In this document: one piece after another, positions 5,696 through 8,962 of the stretch
Numbering within the stretch: position 1 is the first letter of the stretch
Layout of the letters: each line of letters opens with the position of its first letter
Origin: Saprospiraceae bacterium
GTDB lineage: Bacteria > Bacteroidota > Bacteroidia > Chitinophagales > Saprospiraceae
Assembly (NCBI GenBank): GCA_023299965.1
Contig: JALZVN010000265.1
Location: 1 to 8,962, forward strand
Direction: 5' to 3'
Length of the DNA stretch: 8,962 nucleotides
Notes under the pieces: model-generated
The model's database searches: none
The model's input: only the letters and a program-made list of their open reading frames with translations
Told to the model about the DNA's origin: nothing
Translations under genes and position numbers: made by a program

Positions 5696-6697
5696 ATGAA
5701 CGTAGTTAAACATATAATCCTTGCCTTAATATTCCTTATCCAATACCAATCTGCCTTCGCCCAAATAGACACCATCAAATATGGCTTGAAGGGACAGATA
5801 ATCAGAGCTTTGAGCTATTCTCCTGCTTCACCGAATACGTTTTATGCAGGATTGAAGGGTAATAATTTTGGGACTGCTTTGATCTATAAGAGCGAGGACG
5901 CTGGCAAAACCTGGGAAGCATTGAACAATGGTAAAGCATTAAATCCTTTTGCAGCAGATATACAAGCAATTGCAGTGGCGAGCGATAAAGCGATGAGCAT
6001 GTACGCAGGCACTTGGAAGGAAGGCTTATTTAAAAGTATCGATCAAGGTAATACTTGGCAAAAAGTATTAACTGCTCCATCTGCTGATATCAGAAGCCTT
6101 AAGACAGGCATTCAACATCCAAATTTGGTCTATGCGGCAACTTCTGCCTTTGGGGTTATGAAGAGTACTGACAATGGCGCTACGTGGATGAGAAATGACC
6201 CTGCTGCTATAGACAGTACCTTTCAATTCGCTTGGTCTATAGAGATCGATGAAAACAATGACAATATCGTATATGCGCAAACTTTTAGAAATGGGATATG
6301 GAAATCAATAGATCAAGGTGAAACTTGGAAACAAATACTTGCTGTAGAAGATAAAGTATCTTGGGATCTCAAAGTATCCGACCAATCTATCTGGGTGGCC
6401 GCTAGTAAATCTAGAGACTCGATTAGTGTTGTGCATTTTAGTGCTGACAGTGGATCTACCTGGGAAATGCTAGACGATGTGCCTCAAGTCGGAGTTAATC
6501 AGATAAATGTAGTAGAGCATAATGATAGCCAACAACTTTATCTAGGATCTTGGTCAGGCGGTCTTTACAAACTGGAGGATAAGATCTGGACTAAAGTAGA
6601 AGATGTAGATTACGATACGATCTCTGAAATATTACCTACAGAAAAAGGGGTGTTAATTGGCAGTTGGGGCAACGGCATCTATGAATTAGGAATGTAG
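5696..6697 (+). CDS. Secreted BNR/Asp-box repeat beta-propeller protein
   Basis: A 333-residue exported protein. Residues 1-22 are a signal peptide (hydrophobic core IILALIFLIQY, cleavage after AFA). The rest is a repeat beta-propeller with five Asp boxes of the form SxDxGxTW at 66-73, 114-121, 157-164, 204-211 and 249-256, spaced 43-48 residues apart, and a degenerate sixth near 291-298. Each is followed or preceded by a strand such as VYAATS, YAQTF or LYLGSW. This is the sortilin/VPS10 and photosystem-assembly (Ycf48-like) fold rather than a proven glycosidase; the catalytic residues of sialidases are not apparent. It lacks a T9SS sorting tail, so it is probably periplasmic. It probably acts in binding or folding. 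It is divergent from the CBM9-like gene. Confidence 0.85.
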   Translation: MNVVKHIILALIFLIQYQSAFAQIDTIKYGLKGQIIRALSYSPASPNTFYAGLKGNNFGTALIYKSEDAGKTWEALNNGKALNPFAADIQAIAVASDKAMSMYAGTWKEGLFKSIDQGNTWQKVLTAPSADIRSLKTGIQHPNLVYAATSAFGVMKSTDNGATWMRNDPAAIDSTFQFAWSIEIDENNDNIVYAQTFRNGIWKSIDQGETWKQILAVEDKVSWDLKVSDQSIWVAASKSRDSISVVHFSADSGSTWEMLDDVPQVGVNQINVVEHNDSQQLYLGSWSGGLYKLEDKIWTKVEDVDYDTISEILPTEKGVLIGSWGNGIYELGM

Positions 6698-6720
6698 CGG
6701 AAAGGATTTATGGTATTTAG

Positions 6721-6741
6721 ATTTCTTTCTTGAAAGTAAAT
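6721..6741. terminator. Weak AT-rich hairpin between convergent genes
   Basis: ATTTCTTTC (6721-6729) pairs with GAAAGTAAAT (6732-6741) with one bulged base and a two-base loop. It lies between the ends of the Asp-box gene and the convergent protease gene. It is AT-rich and has no good T-run, so it may be only a weak stop. Confidence 0.25.
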
Positions 6742-6748
6742 ATTGACC

Positions 6749-7369
6749 TTATTTTTTATAAAATACAACACCGAAGGTTTCCTCATACTTATTCCACATT
6801 TTCTCTTCATTCTCGAATGCAAAATCTTCGGCAAACTCTTCTCCTCTCGCAGAGCTATGTTTAGATTTTGTTTTCATCCGATCATAGTGATGACCTAGTT
6901 CATGCAATAGAATATGTAATAACTGATAAGCTTTTATCTGATCTTCGTTAAATTCGCAAAAATAAAAATCTTCTCTTTTTGTTGACCTGACACCTAATCT
7001 ATTGAATAAGTCTTTATGATCTTCAAAGTAATCTTTATTTAGTTCAATATCCATTTCTTTTGGCCATGCAGAAATACAAATCACACCTGAATAATAGTAT
7101 ACCCCATCAGTGTCTCCGTCACCCATATCTAACACAATAGCATCAAGTCCATTACAATAAATCTCCCAACTTGGTATGATTTCAATAAATCTTAATACAT
7201 CCCGTTTCTTTAAGAAGTGCTTGTATCCTTTCCCAGGTTTAACACTGTCTATTTGAATTTCATTTTGGGAGGTATTCCAATAGTTTGGCGTTACCTCGTG
7301 GTTATTCTTTTTTAATGGTTTTCCGCCAACTACTTTAGGAGTTGTTTTTCTGTTGATTCTATTTTTCAT
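6749..7369 (-). CDS. Uncharacterised HExxH putative zinc metalloprotease
   Basis: A 206-residue protein with a zincin motif LLHILLHELGHHYD, in which His156, Glu157 and His160 would bind zinc and activate water. Downstream SARGEEFAEDFA (173-184) offers Glu177 or Glu181 as a third ligand, a gluzincin-like arrangement. The region SWEIYCNGLDAIVLD (67-81) and the Cys98/Trp102 stretch look like conserved core. No signal peptide or membrane segment is present; the first 30 residues are basic and likely disordered, so it is predicted cytosolic. I recall similar unnamed proteins of about 170-200 residues in Planctomycetes and other bacteria, but no assigned function. The substrate is unknown and protease activity unproven. 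It lies 28 bases behind the T9SS/MopE gene, so the two are probably co-transcribed. A very strong Shine-Dalgarno sequence precedes ATG 7369. Confidence 0.75.
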   Translation of the reverse strand: MKNRINRKTTPKVVGGKPLKKNNHEVTPNYWNTSQNEIQIDSVKPGKGYKHFLKKRDVLRFIEIIPSWEIYCNGLDAIVLDMGDGDTDGVYYYSGVICISAWPKEMDIELNKDYFEDHKDLFNRLGVRSTKREDFYFCEFNEDQIKAYQLLHILLHELGHHYDRMKTKSKHSSARGEEFAEDFAFENEEKMWNKYEETFGVVFYKK

Positions 7370-7373
7370 AAAC

Positions 7374-7379
7374 CCTCCT
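7374..7379 (-). promoter_or_regulatory. Strong Shine-Dalgarno sequence of the HExxH gene
   Basis: On the minus strand, GAGGAGGGTTT directly precedes the ATG at 7369, placing AGGAGG four bases from the start codon. It fixes this start. Most other genes in the window, as usual for Bacteroidota, have only A-rich leaders. Confidence 0.7.
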
Positions 7380-7397
7380 CTTACTTCTCTTTACTTT

Positions 7398-8555
7398 CTA
7401 TATTTTATTTATCCTTTCTACAATATGATTGCCTGAAGCTAGATCTGTAAGCACTAAAAAGTAAACTCCGTTTACTGCATCCGATAAATCAACGCTACGA
7501 CTATTATAGCTATTCAATATTTCAACTCCTTGAAGGTCGAATACTTGTATAGTGTACTCTATGTTCTCGGTGTTTTCAATTCTTACTATATTCACAGTGG
7601 GGTTTGGATAAATAGAGACTTTTATGTTTGCCAAATAATGTGTCGAAGTAATCAAATCCGAGCCATCACAATTTTCATCAATTCCATTACCTGGAATTTC
7701 GGTAGCATTTGGATTGATACTAGCGTCTTCATCATCACAATCGGCTACCAATAGAAAACTATCGCTATCAAGATCATCTTCTAACGTAGAAGGATCACAA
7801 TCGTCATCTTTGCCATTGTAGGCAATTTCAGTCATGCCCGGATTTATACTTGGATCTGAATCATCACAATCTACATCTGCATTAAAGCCATCATTATCAT
7901 CATCTGGGACAAGCATGGCTAATTCCGAAACACATATATTATCCACATAATTACATTGATTTGACCCATAGGCTACTCCATATAGGCCTGAAGCCTTTAC
8001 ATTGAAATCTAGACTGTAAAAAACAGCATCATTACATATGATTTCAAATTTTTGATTTGTAAAATCTAATCTGAAATTATATTCTGTAAATGCATTAGCA
8101 AGCGGTAAACAATACGGAAGGACTTCCTCATCAATGATAAGGTTATTTTTACTGTCTATTTCAACTCTTTTTATGCTAGTAAAATCACTGGCATCTGTAA
8201 AGCTCTCCAGAAAATCAAGCGTCAAAATCCCACACTCATTCAAAAAATCAAGAGAGTACTCTATAGTAGTCGGAGCATTCAGATCGAGTATATGTATCAA
8301 TTCTGACTCCCCGCTTCCATTCGACTGATAATAGCGACTAGTCACATCAAGGACGTTGCCTCGCTCTGCATCCCAACACAATACTCTTGGATCAGATGCA
8401 GCATCAAAGAATTTTGACCAAGCACCGCTTGCCTGAGGAAGAAGATCGTCGTTGCAAGTGAAAGCGTCAAAGTCTTCAAAAGCAATGCTACAGTCTTGGG
8501 CATTACCGTTGAAACAAATCAAAATAAATAATACTAGGGGAAATAAATTTTTCAT
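7398..8555 (-). CDS. T9SS-secreted protein with two MopE-like metal-binding repeats
   Basis: A 385-residue exported protein. Residues 1-19 are a signal peptide (LFPLVLFILICF, cleavage after GNA). Residues 20-210 form a beta-rich domain with several cysteines (22, 34, 60, 108, 149, 174, 201, 208), possibly a jelly-roll lectin fold; I do not recognise the family. Two acidic repeats follow: DDDNDGFNADVDCDDSDP (218-235) to DDDCD (250-254), and DSDSF (263-267) through DCDDEDASINP (272-282) to DENCDG (293-298). These match the putative metal-binding motif of MopE. Residues 311-385 are a T9SS type A sorting domain: YPNPTVN, VFDLQG, NGVYFLVL and a basic end. The protein should cross the outer membrane and be anchored or released at the cell surface. 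Its metal (Ca or Cu) and ligand are unknown. It is the first gene of a likely operon with the HExxH gene. Confidence 0.9.
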   Translation of the reverse strand: MKNLFPLVLFILICFNGNAQDCSIAFEDFDAFTCNDDLLPQASGAWSKFFDAASDPRVLCWDAERGNVLDVTSRYYQSNGSGESELIHILDLNAPTTIEYSLDFLNECGILTLDFLESFTDASDFTSIKRVEIDSKNNLIIDEEVLPYCLPLANAFTEYNFRLDFTNQKFEIICNDAVFYSLDFNVKASGLYGVAYGSNQCNYVDNICVSELAMLVPDDDNDGFNADVDCDDSDPSINPGMTEIAYNGKDDDCDPSTLEDDLDSDSFLLVADCDDEDASINPNATEIPGNGIDENCDGSDLITSTHYLANIKVSIYPNPTVNIVRIENTENIEYTIQVFDLQGVEILNSYNSRSVDLSDAVNGVYFLVLTDLASGNHIVERINKI

Positions 8556-8578
8556 AATGAGCTTAATATTGTTGGTGA

Positions 8579-8586
8579 CAAAAGTA
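8579..8586 (-). promoter_or_regulatory. Probable -7 element for the T9SS/MopE gene
   Basis: The minus strand reads TACTTTTG, a full match to TAnnTTTG, 23 bases before the ATG at 8555. The nearest TTTG (8615-8612) gives a 25-base spacer, a little long, so the -33 element is uncertain. Confidence 0.45.
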
Positions 8587-8710
8587 ATAAACCTTGTTCA
8601 ATTCTAAGTTTCAAATAACTTTTAGGATAAATCATTAACTGTTTCTTGAGTTGAAAGTAGAACAGGATGAATTTAGATCAGGCGAGAAGTAGGAGTTTAG
8701 ACTTAGCTAA

Positions 8711-8851
8711 GCGAGAGTGATAGTAAGGAGGTGAGGTACGAACCGTGTCCAGACAGCTTTTTTCTAGCTGTCTGGATACCGAAGCGGACGCGGAGTCCTG
8801 CATAGCACGACCCTGATGGTCCGTTTTTCTTTCGGGCCATCAGGGTCTCGC
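8711..8851 (-). repeat. Highly folded multi-hairpin element downstream of the right-edge gene
   Basis: Read on the minus strand, it begins 11 bases after the stop of the right-edge gene. GCGAG (8851-8847) and CTCGC (8715-8711) form a closing stem. Inside are a 14-bp hairpin with one wobble (8846-8833/8823-8810), a small GGAC/GTCC hairpin (8798-8795/8789-8786), a perfect 11-bp hairpin (8776-8766/8758-8748) and a 3-bp GGT/ACC hairpin (8744-8742/8737-8735). The two large loops are nearly alike, TTTTTCT and TTTTTCTTT on the plus strand. No T-run follows any stem, so it is not an ordinary terminator. From memory, Bacteroidota intergenic regions carry dispersed elements beginning TTTGGGCG and ending in CCTAACGC or similar, and this fits that plan. 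It may act as RNA in the 3' untranslated region or as a mobile palindromic repeat. Confidence 0.6.
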
Positions 8852-8862
8852 CCAAAACATCA

Positions 8863-8962
8863 TTACACGTATCTCCATTCAATTACTCTGGATATATTAG
8901 ATAAGGCTTGCGCTGTGTCTGATATTTTCTTAAGCCCTCCTGCCAAGTTGCTTTGATCTCTG
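8863..8962 (-). CDS. 3' end of an unidentified gene cut by the right edge
   Basis: The minus strand is open from the edge for 32 codons to TAA at 8865-8863. The encoded end looks like real protein: a basic, amphipathic helix-like stretch containing LAGGLKKISDTAQALSNIS, finishing VIEWRYV. No start is in the window and no family is recognisable from this fragment. The folded element at 8711-8851 would be in its 3' untranslated region. It is upstream of, and in the same direction as, the T9SS/MopE gene, but more than 300 bases and a structured element separate them, so they are unlikely to share a transcript. Confidence 0.45.
   Translation of the reverse strand, partial: RDQSNLAGGLKKISDTAQALSNISRVIEWRYV

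Noticed and set aside
7618..7910. Repetitive sequence within the T9SS gene as a tandem DNA repeat or CRISPR
   Set aside because: It is explained by two diverged MopE-like protein repeats; there are no regular identical repeats or spacers.
8748..8846. The two large hairpins as a pair of intrinsic terminators
   Set aside because: Neither is followed by a T-run on either strand; the T-rich parts are in the loops.

Overview
The window looks like chromosomal DNA from a member of the Bacteroidota. The evidence is low-GC sequence, a type IX secretion (T9SS) C-terminal sorting domain, a Bacteroidota-type promoter (TTG-N20-TAnnTTTG), weak or absent Shine-Dalgarno sequences before most genes, and family members common in marine Flavobacteriia, Cytophagia and Saprospiria. 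I cannot fix the order or genus. No phage, plasmid, transposase, tRNA, rRNA or CRISPR array is visible.

Layout. Positions 1-404 hold no confident gene but contain a compact set of inverted repeats. Then come a HAD phosphatase/phosphomutase (405-1073, +) and, convergent to it, an LEA14-like lipoprotein (1103-1558, -) with a good promoter. Positions 1604-1980 are non-coding, with a possible repeat remnant, a GC-rich REP-like palindrome and an AT-rich inverted repeat. A nitroreductase (1981-2706, +) and a DUF697-like protein with a C-terminal SHOCT tail (3013-3825, +) follow. A bidirectional terminator separates the latter from an AlkB-type dioxygenase (3898-4428, -). Beyond alkB lies a decayed second copy of the SHOCT tail. 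A CBM9-like protein (4858-5580, -) and a secreted Asp-box repeat protein (5696-6697, +) are divergent. Last is a probable two-gene minus-strand operon: a T9SS-secreted protein with two MopE-like metal-binding repeats (8555-7398), then an uncharacterised HExxH putative metalloprotease (7369-6749). The right edge cuts the 3' end of another probable minus-strand gene.

The genes do not form one obvious pathway; most are single housekeeping or accessory units. The most notable signals are: (1) a strongly folded element at 8711-8851, just past the stop of the right-edge gene, and a similar shorter element at 82-178; their closing stems differ in sequence yet both still pair; (2) the duplicated, frameshifted SHOCT tail on the far side of alkB; (3) the HELGHH protein, which has an unusually strong Shine-Dalgarno sequence for this phylum and sits 28 bases behind the T9SS/MopE gene.
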